From NCBI GenBank assembly GCA_030374735.1, contig JASCIV010000291.1, positions 1 to 26,118 of the forward strand: a stretch of DNA of 26,118 nucleotides. Direction: 5' to 3'. A program made the translations under genes and the position numbers. Each line of letters begins with the position of its first letter. The first letter of the stretch is position 1. Shown in pieces: positions 8,792 through 18,311 of the stretch. The DNA comes from Gracilaria caudata (lineage: Eukaryota; Rhodophyta; Florideophyceae; Gracilariales; Gracilariaceae). Under the pieces are notes generated by a model. That model made no database searches. It was not told where the DNA came from and saw nothing but the letters and a program-made list of their open reading frames with translations.

Positions 8792-11083
8792 CTATTCCTC
8801 GACATCTTCGTCTTCATCGTCAGACTTTTCCAACCATTCCAAAAAATCTGCCATGGTCTTTAGCAGTGAACTATCTTTGTGTCCTGCTTCAACCTCGCTT
8901 CGTTCGCTTGCAGCCCAGGTGAGAATACCAACATCCTCTAGAAATTCCTTATCGAACATAGCCTTGAACATGTACATCAACAAAGTTCCATTCCCACCGA
9001 TGACCCGAGCCATATGCGTTGCAATTTGCGTATTGTGTTCAGCATCTTCAGACGTGAACGATTCAATTAAGGACTGAAACCTGTCAAGGCCGTTCACGAT
9101 ACGTCCGTAAAGTCCCACCGTACCTTCCCCCGACTTCTCGACAGCTTGAGCAATACCTATAGCAATGGCAGCCAGTGTCTCAGCAAAGGAACTGTGATAT
9201 GCAAGCTTCAACGAGTTGATTTCCAGCGCCGTGTTTTCAACATCAATGTCTTCTTCAAATGCACGATTGACTGTCTCAAATGCCTCCCTAAAGAACTCGT
9301 TCATTCTACTGTCATGTTCAGTGATATTGGAGTCATCCGTGAGATCCACGGTATGCAAGCCTGCTACAACTTCATCAATGTCTCCATTCGCCCCATTCTC
9401 ATCTCGCTCTACAACTCTGTCGGCGGCATCGACATATTCATCCTCTTCGTCGTCATCTTCTTCGAGTTCGTCTCCTTCGTCGCTTTCGTAACTGGGAGTT
9501 ACTGGATACTCCACGAAGAACGGATCTAACGCAACAGCATAAGAATACTCAACAAGCCGTCCGTTGCAGACATTGCTCACATCTCCTTCGCTCCATTCAT
9601 GACTTAAGTCTACCATATGTTTGAGCTCATCGTCCAAACCCTCATGTGCTTCAACTTCGCGATCCATCACATCATTGCCTTTCTCATTGTCAAGCACTGG
9701 TTCGTCGCGATCCTTCTCATCGATTTCAGTATCGCCATAACCCGCCTCATGATCTTCTTCTTCGTCTTCCTCTCCCTCGCTATCTTGTTCTTCATCATCT
9801 TCGTGTTCGTCGTGGCCACCCTCTCCGTTTCCTTGTTCCTCGTGCTCTTCTTCATCAGTGTCTTGCCTCGTGGTCTGATCCTCATCATGAGCAAAGAAAG
9901 AATAACTCTGTATTGTGCTACATGCTGGACCAACCCTCAGCCCACTCTTGAAGTAGCAGTTGTCCGGAATGATGGAGTCCATTAGAACCTTGCAATCCTT
10001 TTCCAGAATACTTCGTCGCACATAAGAGCGATCGGCAATTTCAGTACCATCCATAATGATGCTTCGTACAATGGTGACGTCATTGCCGATCTTAACGTTG
10101 TTACCAATTACGCTATCGACGATATGGCTGCCCATGTCAATGGTAACGTTGTCTCCGACAGCGCAATTCTCCACGACGTATGCAGTCTGAAGTTGATGAG
10201 CCTGTCCATTTTTTGCGTGTTCGTTAAAAACGTACTCATCATACGGCTTCATCCAGCCGTTAAGCACATCTAACGTTGTCTGAGCCAAAGACGCCAGTGA
10301 CGTAATACGAGACGCATACTCTCGTTTCGCAGAGTCGATAAAATGCGCATACATACGATTTCCGAAAACCTCTGCCTCGCCGCCATCGAGCTTTTCCTTG
10401 ATATACGAACGCACTCGATCGTAGTAAAAATTCTCTCTAAACTCCAGTAGCAGCTCCGGTGAGCACACGTCAAGACCGCAATCGAGGACATTAGAAACAA
10501 ATTTGAGGTTTGCGCCGTTTTGAAGCTCAGTGTTGTGTTCAAGAACATCAATGGATATAGCGGTGCGGTGATTGGTGGTGTACTTGATCAAAGTGCCAGT
10601 TCGAGTCTCAACGACAGCTATCAGTCCCTTCCACGCGGTTCCAGCGCCGCGACGAAGCACTGTTGTGATGAGCCAATTGCGATCTTCCTTTCGACGTTTC
10701 TTGTGTTGATCAACGAGCTTTGATACGTCGAGATTAAACACGGATCCAGCGGTCACTAATACGAAGTCGTCATTAGGACGGAGATCATCGCGGCGGTCAA
10801 GATCTCTTAACGCATCACCTTCGCCATTCCACGAAGAAGACGACAACGTCTTCACACCAAGTCGTTGCAACGGATCGGAGTAATGATGTGATACGGGCTT
10901 GGAAGACAGGATAATTGCTTCTTTGACGCCAGATCGCGCGAGTACTGCGAGCTGCCAGGTGAGGATTGAGGTGTTGAGTAGCTTCTTACCTGACGCGAGG
11001 TTGGGCACCGTATTAGCGTTGCAAGAATCAGCGAATATGATAGCCTTTAACGGTTCGTCAGAGTTATGATTTGCAGATGCCAT
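8792..11083 (-). CDS. EIF2B5: Translation initiation factor eIF2B, epsilon subunit
   Basis: Catalytic subunit of the guanine-nucleotide exchange factor for eIF2. Residues ~10-230 are the nucleotidyltransferase-like domain ('LKAIIFADS', 'TSILTWQLAVLARSGVKEAI', 'DDFVLVTAGSVFNLDVSKLV'). Residues ~298-390 are the left-handed beta-helix of hexapeptide repeats ('NCAVGDNVTIDMGSHIVDSV', 'IGNNVKIGNDVTIVRSIIMD'). A very acidic, low-complexity linker spans ~398-590. The C-terminal W2/GEF domain (~610-763) begins 'VENTALEINSLKLAY', whose E621 should be the catalytic Glu, and ends with 'GILTWAASE' (W723) and an acidic tail 'SDDEDEDVEE', all typical. Length 763 is close to human (~721) and yeast Gcd6 (712). 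The start is the ATG at 11081-11083; no intron. The reverse complement of the acidic linker creates long meaningless frames on the plus strand. Confidence 0.94.
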   Translation of the reverse strand: MASANHNSDEPLKAIIFADSCNANTVPNLASGKKLLNTSILTWQLAVLARSGVKEAIILSSKPVSHHYSDPLQRLGVKTLSSSSWNGEGDALRDLDRRDDLRPNDDFVLVTAGSVFNLDVSKLVDQHKKRRKEDRNWLITTVLRRGAGTAWKGLIAVVETRTGTLIKYTTNHRTAISIDVLEHNTELQNGANLKFVSNVLDCGLDVCSPELLLEFRENFYYDRVRSYIKEKLDGGEAEVFGNRMYAHFIDSAKREYASRITSLASLAQTTLDVLNGWMKPYDEYVFNEHAKNGQAHQLQTAYVVENCAVGDNVTIDMGSHIVDSVIGNNVKIGNDVTIVRSIIMDGTEIADRSYVRRSILEKDCKVLMDSIIPDNCYFKSGLRVGPACSTIQSYSFFAHDEDQTTRQDTDEEEHEEQGNGEGGHDEHEDDEEQDSEGEEDEEEDHEAGYGDTEIDEKDRDEPVLDNEKGNDVMDREVEAHEGLDDELKHMVDLSHEWSEGDVSNVCNGRLVEYSYAVALDPFFVEYPVTPSYESDEGDELEEDDDEEDEYVDAADRVVERDENGANGDIDEVVAGLHTVDLTDDSNITEHDSRMNEFFREAFETVNRAFEEDIDVENTALEINSLKLAYHSSFAETLAAIAIGIAQAVEKSGEGTVGLYGRIVNGLDRFQSLIESFTSEDAEHNTQIATHMARVIGGNGTLLMYMFKAMFDKEFLEDVGILTWAASERSEVEAGHKDSSLLKTMADFLEWLEKSDDEDEDVEE

Positions 11084-11754
11084 GTTAAAGTCTAGTGTTC
11101 ACCTATGTTAACGAGAGCAACAGATGCAAAAACAACGCGGCAATGAAAACAAGCAAACACTGCGCGTGAACCAGTGCGCGAAAGAAGACACGAATTAGTT
11201 GAAACGCAGCCCAGCCTCATACCGCCCCCATCAACCACAAGCGGAGTACAACGAGAACCCGCACACTGAACGACGTCAAAAGGAACCAGCTGAGAAGGTA
11301 CAATAACGATTTGAAGAGGAGTAAAGAGCAGAGTAGGGGTTAACGCTACCCTTGGTAGCGGCGGTGCGTTCAGCGTTCCAAGTTTAGCACGGCGCCTCTC
11401 TCGAGAGCGCTTGGCGATTGCCAGACGCCGCCAAACAGCCGTCACATGACGGTGCCCTGTCGGCGTGACTGTGTAGCAACTACAGTAGCCTCAACGAGCG
11501 GCGGAGCACCACAGCAGTGCCACATTGCCAGCGCACACAGCTGTGTTGCCGTCAGCCAGCGTCCGTGGTCTGCAAGTGCCTGCAATCAACGAAGATTGGT
11601 GTGATGGCTCACCCACGGTGACGGTCTGTGGCGCATCGTCCCCGCTTTCGCTCCCGCTCCACTTGAACTCCCATCGCTGTCGCTGCCGCAGCCGTTTGCG
11701 GCGCGCTCCTTGTCGTCCGCGCCCCGCATCGTCGGAGCCCTGGATCCTTTCGCC
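11084..11754. promoter_or_regulatory. Divergent promoter region of eIF2B-epsilon and YIF1
   Basis: 671 bases between the two ATG codons. Long frames exist on both strands here, but they start only at GTG or TTG and are rich in Arg/Ser/Pro from GC-rich sequence, so I do not call genes. The YIF1 5' leader (about 11600-11754) is GC- and pyrimidine-rich. No clear TATA box. Confidence 0.4.
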
Positions 11755-13212
11755 ATGTACAACAACAGCGCTGCCCATGATCGCGATATGCAGCGTCGGA
11801 AGCGCGATGCTTCGACGTTCTACGCCCCATCAAATCCGCCAAACTATCATCCTAGCGCTTATCAAAACGCGCAGCAGACACCTCCGCTTCCGTCACAGCA
11901 GTCCAACTTCGCTCCGCTAGGAAAGACTCCCCAAGCTCAGTCGTTCTCGTATGCGCCACACCAAAATACGCCTTCCACTACCTCTGCGTACTCCAACGGC
12001 TTCGTGCAGTCCGTGCCGACCGCCGCGAACGGAGTCTCGCAATCGCATGCCCCTTCTGACATGAGTTTCTACTCCCCCAATCAATACCGACCTGCGTCTG
12101 AAGCTGGCTCTAACTCGTACTCCTTCAGTTCTCAACCAATATATCACTCTAGTCCCATTCCATCAATCGCCCGTCCCCCTCTGCCCAACAACAACACCTC
12201 CTCAAGTTTCGTACCGCTAACTTCTACATCACATCCCACCACGTCGCAGCCTTCATATTACGACCCACCGCAACAACACCTTCGACCGTCCAGTGTAACC
12301 GAGCAACACACTCAGCGTGCAACACCTCCGGTACCAACTCCCCAACTTCAACAGCCTCAAATGAGTCAACAAATACCATCTCAGGGGCAAACCTTGCAAA
12401 ACGGCATGGCGTTTGTGTTTGCGGGCATGCAACAAATGGCAGGTGGAGGCGCTCCGGCGGCCAATGTTGGTGCTCAACTGTTTCAAACCTTGGCGCCTGG
12501 GGCAATGGGCTACGGAAATCATTTGTTCGGCCAGGGTCAAGAACGTGTCAACAGCTTCATGAAGATGCCCAAGTACTACTTTGCCGTCAACCATAAGTAC
12601 GTTCTGAAGAAACTCTCACTATTGCTCGCTCCGTTTAGAAATCGAACTTGGGCAAGACAGCGGGGAATGGATGCGGCGCAGTTCGATGTTTCCGGCAGCG
12701 ATGGTGCCACAACATATCTCCCTCCTCGCGATGATGTCAATGCACCAGACCTGTACATCCCCGTCACGTCTTTTCTTACGTATGTTCTTCTGGTCGGCTT
12801 TGTTTTCGGTATGCAAGAAAAGTTCAAGGCAGAGATTTTGGCTCGATACTTTTCTAGAGGGCTTGGCGTTCTTACTTTGGAAGTCCTTATCATCAAGCTG
12901 GGGTTGTATCTTATAAATGCTCGCCCAACGCCGTGGCTGGATGTTATTGCGTACAGGGGATACAAATTTGTCGGCGTTGTGCTTACCATGTTGACGGGAA
13001 TCCTTGTGCGTCGACTGTACTATCCGGTATTACTTTATTCTGCAACTGCTATGGGTATTTTCCTCATGAGATCGCATAGGAGAATCATTTTGCCGAGAGA
13101 CATGGATTCGCATCAAGCTCAAGATCTTGCGAGACGTAATTTCTTCCTGTTGTTCTTAAGTGTGCTACAATATCCTGTTTATTGGGTTCTTGTTCTTGAC
13201 CCGAGGCCCTAG
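11755..13212 (+). CDS. YIF1: YIF1-family Golgi/ER membrane protein (Yip1-interacting factor)
   Basis: Polytopic membrane protein of COPII vesicles that pairs with YIP1-family proteins in ER-Golgi transport. The first ~215 residues are low-complexity, rich in Pro, Gln, Ser, Asn and Tyr, probably a disordered cytosolic tail. The YIF1 domain follows: an amphipathic lead-in 'AFVFAGMQQMAGGGAP', then 'YYFAVNHKYVLKKLSLLLAP' and 'PRDDVNAPDLYIPVTSFLTY', which are the family's hallmark (N..YV..KL..LL.PF, then D.N.PDLYIP.M.F.TY). Five hydrophobic segments lie at about 337-353, 370-387, 403-418, 421-438 and 461-480. The frame can be extended 15 codons up to a TTG, but the first ATG is at 11755 (485 residues). 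The N-terminal tail is much longer than in human YIF1A/B (~290-315 residues). Confidence 0.92.
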   Translation: MYNNSAAHDRDMQRRKRDASTFYAPSNPPNYHPSAYQNAQQTPPLPSQQSNFAPLGKTPQAQSFSYAPHQNTPSTTSAYSNGFVQSVPTAANGVSQSHAPSDMSFYSPNQYRPASEAGSNSYSFSSQPIYHSSPIPSIARPPLPNNNTSSSFVPLTSTSHPTTSQPSYYDPPQQHLRPSSVTEQHTQRATPPVPTPQLQQPQMSQQIPSQGQTLQNGMAFVFAGMQQMAGGGAPAANVGAQLFQTLAPGAMGYGNHLFGQGQERVNSFMKMPKYYFAVNHKYVLKKLSLLLAPFRNRTWARQRGMDAAQFDVSGSDGATTYLPPRDDVNAPDLYIPVTSFLTYVLLVGFVFGMQEKFKAEILARYFSRGLGVLTLEVLIIKLGLYLINARPTPWLDVIAYRGYKFVGVVLTMLTGILVRRLYYPVLLYSATAMGIFLMRSHRRIILPRDMDSHQAQDLARRNFFLLFLSVLQYPVYWVLVLDPRP

Positions 13213-13472
13213 ACGCTGTGATATAGGATATATTCTGGATAAAGATTGCCGCAGTGGATGCGTTCCTTGTTTTCGTCCTCATGCATGTTGCTCCCCTTCG
13301 AAACGCTGTAGGAGACAAAGTACGGCGCAGATTCCTTGCATTTGGTCGTGGACTCGCAAAATGGAAGAGCTTCATGGGTGTTTTCATATCTGATGGCGTG
13401 CAAGAGCTGTTTTTGTCACGTAGTTAATTGTCTGAATGTGCCCATTTTGGAAACAGCTTGGTCATTCAAGTT

Positions 13473-14714
13473 TCACAAAATGGTCACATCTGCATCGTCG
13501 CTAGCTGACATGTCCGGAATCAAACCAATCCGTCGCCCTACAGCAACTTCTCCCCCAAGCATCTCGGTTGCTGTTGCCAGGTCGAACTCGCCTTTCTTCC
13601 TCAGATAGACGACAGACGGCATCGCAAAGTTTCCGTCCACCGAAACAAGGACTTCGCGGAGTGAGAAGTCGAGAAGGTCCGCTGCCAAACGAACCGAGAA
13701 CGGTCCCATTCGAATGCCTTTCATGGCACACTCTGGAGCAAAACCTAGACGCAGCGCAAGATATCTCCTTCCGCCACATCGAGCTATATTCGTCTCCATT
13801 TCCCATTTGTGTGCGTCTCGGGATGACGGGAACTGCGGTGGGTTTTCTGCTTGAAAACGAACTATGTCTACGTATTGGAGCTCCCCATAATTGGCTGTGA
13901 CCATATTGTCCAGCCATCTGCACAATGACGCGTATCTGGACATCTTTTCCACATCTTTCTCAAGAATCATGTTCCATTCATGCGCAAACAGCGCTACACC
14001 CCCCTTTCGCTGAACTGCGCACGCAATACTAGTTGGTAGAGAACATAGCCGAGGCATTATCCGTGGATGACTCTGGTATTGTTTGAGTTTGTACAAAATA
14101 AAATCCGTCGAAGTCCAAACTCCCCACGCTCGCATATCGCTATGCTGTTCTTCCGCACGGGAGAGGTTGCTGGTTGAAGCCAAAGAAGAGCTCTTTACGT
14201 ATTCAGCCAACCTTCCGTAACCCTTTCGACCTGGAAATGACGCAATACGGTTTGCAAGAGTCGGCGACATTTGCCTAATCTGATATCGAGTTGGGAAGCG
14301 CTCCTCAGGAGGCGGGTGCCCGTTTGTTTGACAAGCGGAACGCAGCAAGAACGCCATTTTCCTTACCTCCCGTTCTTGATAACTCCGCGCCGCAGAAAGA
14401 GGAGGTTGAAGGTTAAGCAGGTGTTGGACCTGGCGATACCCTCCAGCTTTCGTGATTAGAGTATTGAGATGCAGCTCTTTGGCTACTTCACAACGCCGTA
14501 CAACTGAATTAGTTGGAAGCCAGTTTGAAGGAGAGTTTGTACGAATCTGCCAGAGCCGAATGGCTTCAGAGACGTTTTGAAGAACATCTGAACCCGAAGC
14601 CTCATCGTTCTGTGAGACACCATGGATCCGTCCATGCCTTTTTCGATTCACTATGTTCCCCAAAGGTGGGGAGCTCGAGCCTAGAGCCACTGGGACTATA
14701 AATGCCGTCTGCAT
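13473..14714 (-). CDS. Probable plastid-targeted protein with five P...GG...LGL repeat modules, function unknown
   Basis: 413 residues. The N-terminus (~1-30) is uncharged, Ser/Pro-rich, then Arg/His-rich, like a transit peptide. Five degenerate modules follow, starting at about residues 66, 140, 220, 295 and 365, about 70-80 residues apart. Each has [FML]-P, a stretch ending in a hydrophobic helix, then G-G or G-Y and a second helix. Module 5 is clearest: 'MPSVVYLRK', 'GEFDLATATEM', 'LGGEVAVGRRIGLIP'. Module 1 has 'GGYRQVQHLLNL', module 2 'FPTRYQIRQMS' with 'KGYGRLAEYV', module 3 'KGGVALFAHEW', module 4 'CGGRRYLALRLGF'. I recall this type of repeat from plastid-predicted proteins of algae and plants but know no biochemical role. 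It lacks PPR or mTERF signatures. It is convergent with YIF1, 260 bases away. The start ATG overlaps a good acceptor-like sequence, so an upstream exon is possible. Confidence 0.6.
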   Translation of the reverse strand: MQTAFIVPVALGSSSPPLGNIVNRKRHGRIHGVSQNDEASGSDVLQNVSEAIRLWQIRTNSPSNWLPTNSVVRRCEVAKELHLNTLITKAGGYRQVQHLLNLQPPLSAARSYQEREVRKMAFLLRSACQTNGHPPPEERFPTRYQIRQMSPTLANRIASFPGRKGYGRLAEYVKSSSLASTSNLSRAEEQHSDMRAWGVWTSTDFILYKLKQYQSHPRIMPRLCSLPTSIACAVQRKGGVALFAHEWNMILEKDVEKMSRYASLCRWLDNMVTANYGELQYVDIVRFQAENPPQFPSSRDAHKWEMETNIARCGGRRYLALRLGFAPECAMKGIRMGPFSVRLAADLLDFSLREVLVSVDGNFAMPSVVYLRKKGEFDLATATEMLGGEVAVGRRIGLIPDMSASDDADVTIL

Positions 14715-15930
14715 TTAATGAAATAAGAATGTCTTGCTGATGAGCGGTAACCTTCAGCCTTTCACAGCTGGGAAATGTACTCGAAGCTCACACTGTGAGA
14801 ATGAAGCGCAATCCGATGGGGGTGTCCAGCCACCGGAGACGCCCCATTTATCGTAGCGCAGCTCTTGGAAGATCGATGAACACGAGTTAACCAACAAATG
14901 GCGAAGGATTGTTTGTGAATTACAAATTATGGTATGCTCTACGATGCTCTAGCGAGGTTGCGTGGGTTGCGAGGTTGCGACTCGCAACTTGCCAGGTTGC
15001 CCACGCGTGACACGTACTGCGAGAACAAACTTCCACAGAGGAAAGACAAGAGAGATTTTTGCAGTCTGGGAAGAGGGTGGCGATGAAAGTACCGCTTGGC
15101 CTCGTGCTGCTGGCCCCTGCTAGCTGCGCACAGCGTGTTCCCCTCACCACGGCTGGTGCCATGGGGTGGGTGGTGTGGGTTTCAAAGAAGAAGCAGACGG
15201 AGCGCGGGAGCGGAGCTGGCGGTGGAGGCTGCTGCGAAGATCGGCACTGCAATCAGAAAGACTTCCACTCCGCGATAAATCTTCTTGTGCATACTTGGAA
15301 ATTCTGTACTACGAAGGCACCAGGGTAACGCTACAACTCAGAAGTTAAAAAGGCGAAGCGAAGACAGGGGTCCGGCCGTGAAACACTCACCTCGACGTTG
15401 TCAACAGAGAGCTCGCGCGCAGAGACTGGAAAACTCGCGATGAACCATGGAGCTTTACCGGGCTGACATAGATTGTCTACAAGGCTAGGTGCAGTGGAAG
15501 CTTTCCTGCACGTTGAGATCTTCTTCAGGTGAATTGCATGCACCTAATGCGAGTAAGACTAGACTTGCTTCCGTCTTGGATACAACGAAAGCTAAAGGGG
15601 CCTCTCAAAGGCATACAAACTCGTATGCATCTCCATATCGTGGTAATTTACATAAGTACGTGGTTGCGACATGCGTCAGCGTTGCCGCCTGTGGCTAGAA
15701 TTCTCTCCGAGCATGTGCATGTCTCCGGAGGAGTCCATCGCAAGATATGAGCCCTTGTGTCCCTGTACGAGACAAACCAGATTGCTCCACTGTGCACTGG
15801 TTAGCGCATTGGCCTACTTGACAGATATTTAAGCTAGGTGTTGTGTAGCTCGGGCGCTTTATCAAGTCCATACGACTGCGTCGTTATTCAATTTCCAAAG
15901 CCTTTGCTCATGTTCTACGCAAGTAGGAAT
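14715..15930. other. 1.2-kb intergenic region with small repeats and a possible minus-strand splice donor
   Basis: Lies upstream of the repeat-protein gene and downstream of the armadillo gene. 14952-15006 has two copies of GCGAGGTTGCG (14952-14962, 14969-14979), a related third, an inner hairpin (14972-14990), and outer arms GCGTGGG/CCCACGC (14960-14966, 15000-15006). On the minus strand a perfect donor GAG|GTGAGT lies at 15390-15385 at the end of a 50-codon open stretch without Met. No ATG-started gene is convincing. Confidence 0.35.
14952..15006. repeat. Short direct and inverted repeat cluster
   Basis: Two direct copies of an 11-mer (GCGAGGTTGCG) 17 bases apart, a third partial copy, and their inverse. 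The cluster is enclosed by 7-base arms GCGTGGG/CCCACGC and can fold as a branched or extended hairpin. Seen directly; no function assigned. Confidence 0.5.
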
Positions 15931-17625
15931 TCAACTGTTATCCAAAGTATCTGCGTAACCACTATACCGCTCCTCTGCTGAAGTCGGCGTGACTACCGTG
16001 CAGTACAACAAGTCCAACAATCGTTCCACGCCTCCACATTGCTCAAGGTCATCCATTGCTTGTTCATTGCCAAGCAACAAGACCTTCACGAGGCGAGAGC
16101 CAGTGAACAACACTGCCCTTCTGTTCACAAAGCGATGCATCGCCGTTAAAGCTGTCTTGACAGCACCTACACGCACCAAACGCTCCTGTGTGAGCCCTGC
16201 CCCGGCGTCAACTACTCTTCCTATCACCGCTAAGGCTAGGGCTTGGACGTCTGGTTTGCCGCTATGTCTTCTTGCAGTGCCGATTAGAATATGCTCCCAA
16301 GAATCGTAGCGAACGATTCGTCTGATGCTTTCGTGAGAACTTGTTAGATGATGCAGAGCTGCCAACGCGTGTATCGCAGTAGTGGACGCTTGTCCATGGC
16401 GCTTCAAAGTATCCATCAATGCCTCAACTCCTTCAAGTACCTCCGTCTGCGCCACAATATCCGGTCGACTTAACGTTATGTTCCTAATTGTTGTACATAA
16501 GTGTGTGTGCAGAGCTCGGCTCGCTGGAAATTCACGGGCTGCTCGAAGTGCACGACGAAGGCCACCATGCATTGCGATGTGCGACTTATTCGTTTCGGAA
16601 TGGAGTGATGAATGGGAAAAAAACCTTGCGCCTTCGTTCTGAACGTCCTCATCTCCCGCATGAAGCTCCATACACCCAACTGTTACGCCAATTGCGTTGC
16701 ATGTTGGAATAACCCTCGTGCGCACATCATTCATTTTGGACAGTGCAGTGAGGGCACGGATACCTTCACGGGATATGCTCGCAACTCGTCCATGTTCTCT
16801 GAGGCATTGTACTATTGTGTCCACTGTTTGCATCATACCGAGCTTTAGACCGCCTATGCTTTCGTCTACTCGCAAAGACCCAAGAATTGTGCACGAAAGC
16901 TTCTGTACCCCGGGGTGCTCTAGATAGGAGTTCTGAATGTCTACCATCTTTCGAAACGCACCAAAATCATCAAGTGCTTGCTGTCGTTCTAATAGTGCCG
17001 TGAATTCAACCAGACCAAATGCAAACTCCATCATCCCCTTTAGAGCTGAATAAGCAGCCGACGGCGTCTTGCATCCCTCCAGTTCCTTTGCAATCTCCTT
17101 CGCACGATCTCGAACTCTTTCCTGCGTTCCGTGGCGACGTGTTGCGCGGGCTCGATCCACGAGCGCAGATGGTGTGTTTGCCAGTTCTAGAAGTGACGAT
17201 ATGTCCGCGATTTGGTTGACTTGGCTGACAGCTACATGTGGCTCGCTTCGGTGCCTTGGAAATTCCGCATAGGTCCACTTCGGTGATGAAGGCTGAGACT
17301 TTGGCTCAAATTCTCGCGCAACTCTTCTTGAAGTAGTGAAGACTCCAGCCGACGATGAGCCGGTGGAGTTGACATCATGGGCTTCATCAAAAAGTTCGAC
17401 GTCATCGCTGAACAGGTCTGACAGACCTCCCAGCGAGTCGGAATTATTGGGCGGGGAAGCCGGCGAAGAGGTTCTGGCACGTGTGTTCAGGCCACGAGGC
17501 CTATCTGGCATGCGATGGGGCTCATCGAGGACGGGCACTTCTTGTTCAATCATTGACAATTGTGGACTGTGCAGACGGTTTTCAATACGACTACTGATGC
17601 CAATGTCGCGCTTGGGAAGTCTCAT
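15931..17625 (-). CDS. Armadillo-repeat-type protein, function unknown
   Basis: 564 residues. The first ~160 are Ser/Pro-rich and probably disordered, with acidic patches such as 'DLFSDDVELFDEAHD'. From about 165 a charged helical stretch ('RDRAKEIAKELEG') leads into alpha-helical repeats from ~205 to ~545. Their period is roughly 42-45 residues, with the armadillo pattern of a hydrophobic second helix and a G-G or N-x-G turn: 'REGIRALTALSKMNDVRTRV', 'DVQNEGARFFSHSSLH', 'IAMHGGLRRALRAAREF', 'LCTTIRNITLSRPDIV', 'LEGVEALMDTLKRHGQA', 'AIHALAALHHLTSSHESIRR', 'LEQCGGVERLLDLLY'. Such repeats bind other proteins. I cannot place it in a named subfamily. ATG at 17623-17625; no intron needed. It is followed on the same strand by the repeat-protein gene. 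Confidence 0.7.
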   Translation of the reverse strand: MRLPKRDIGISSRIENRLHSPQLSMIEQEVPVLDEPHRMPDRPRGLNTRARTSSPASPPNNSDSLGGLSDLFSDDVELFDEAHDVNSTGSSSAGVFTTSRRVAREFEPKSQPSSPKWTYAEFPRHRSEPHVAVSQVNQIADISSLLELANTPSALVDRARATRRHGTQERVRDRAKEIAKELEGCKTPSAAYSALKGMMEFAFGLVEFTALLERQQALDDFGAFRKMVDIQNSYLEHPGVQKLSCTILGSLRVDESIGGLKLGMMQTVDTIVQCLREHGRVASISREGIRALTALSKMNDVRTRVIPTCNAIGVTVGCMELHAGDEDVQNEGARFFSHSSLHSETNKSHIAMHGGLRRALRAAREFPASRALHTHLCTTIRNITLSRPDIVAQTEVLEGVEALMDTLKRHGQASTTAIHALAALHHLTSSHESIRRIVRYDSWEHILIGTARRHSGKPDVQALALAVIGRVVDAGAGLTQERLVRVGAVKTALTAMHRFVNRRAVLFTGSRLVKVLLLGNEQAMDDLEQCGGVERLLDLLYCTVVTPTSAEERYSGYADTLDNS

Positions 17626-18311
17626 AATGAGGAATCGCTGATGAAGTTAGGCAGACGAACCTTTGACTCTTCACACCACTTCGAAGTCTTCGATATGACT
17701 CAAATTCGAGAGCAGCATCAAACTGGAGCTGGGACTGATTGTAGGGCAACAGGCGGCATGCCAGTTCGATGGCAGCTTATGTCATACGCGTGGTCGTAGA
17801 TAGCTTTGCGGATTGCGCCATGCCCTGCCAGCGGCAAGTCCGCGCATGGCACGTAGAAAGGATTGTGCTTTTACAGTAACCCTCTTACCGGGTCCTGGGT
17901 ATCAATTCTGAAGAGATTTTGAAACACGCTCAATTCAACGTAGCGCTGACAATGCTCGCCCCCGGATTCACATGATGGAGATCTCAACCATGTTACAGCA
18001 TCGATAATACAGTATCGATTCGATATCCGCAGCTCGAGAGAACAAGTTTGATTTCTCCCGTCAAGAGGAGATGCAGTTCATACTCGTGAATTCTTCGAAC
18101 GAGGAGCTATATATCAATCGTTTTAGGGTGACACAGTTCATATCTCATGTTCGCAACGGGAGTCGCCCGTCGGTCGTACTGGTTCTGTCGGTCGGCTGAA
18201 ACAGCGCGTTGGTTTACTGTACATCTCAGCAAGGTGTCAGATCGTACGTTCGGCGGTTTCCCTCGAAACATATCTTTTCTTACCCTTGGTTCTGGTTCAG
18301 AGCTCGATTAT
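17626..18311. other. Intergenic region upstream of the armadillo gene
   Basis: 686 bases between the armadillo start and the 3' end of the exonuclease gene. It holds two small inverted repeats, GCCATGC/GCATGGC (17817-17823, 17844-17850) and ATCGATA/TATCGAT (18000-18006, 18013-18019). No gene or poly(A) signal is convincing. Confidence 0.35.

Noticed and set aside
9146..9985. Several plus-strand frames of about 90-127 codons rich in Ser, Phe and Leu
   Set aside because: They are the reverse complement of the acidic GAA/GAT-rich linker of eIF2B-epsilon and have no independent motif.
11092..11445. 117-codon minus-strand frame upstream of eIF2B-epsilon
   Set aside because: Starts at GTG with no ATG, has random-looking composition, and lies in the divergent promoter region.
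14920..15252. 110-codon minus-strand frame containing 'RSSQQPPPPAPLPR'
   Set aside because: Starts at TTG; composition follows GC-rich repeats. It could be joined to the donor at 15390, but the result looks like no protein I know.
15790..15865. tRNA-like 'TGGTTAGCGCATTGG' sequence
   Set aside because: It resembles a D-arm/A-box, but I find no matching acceptor stem, anticodon arm or GGTTCRANYCC B-box at the right distance.
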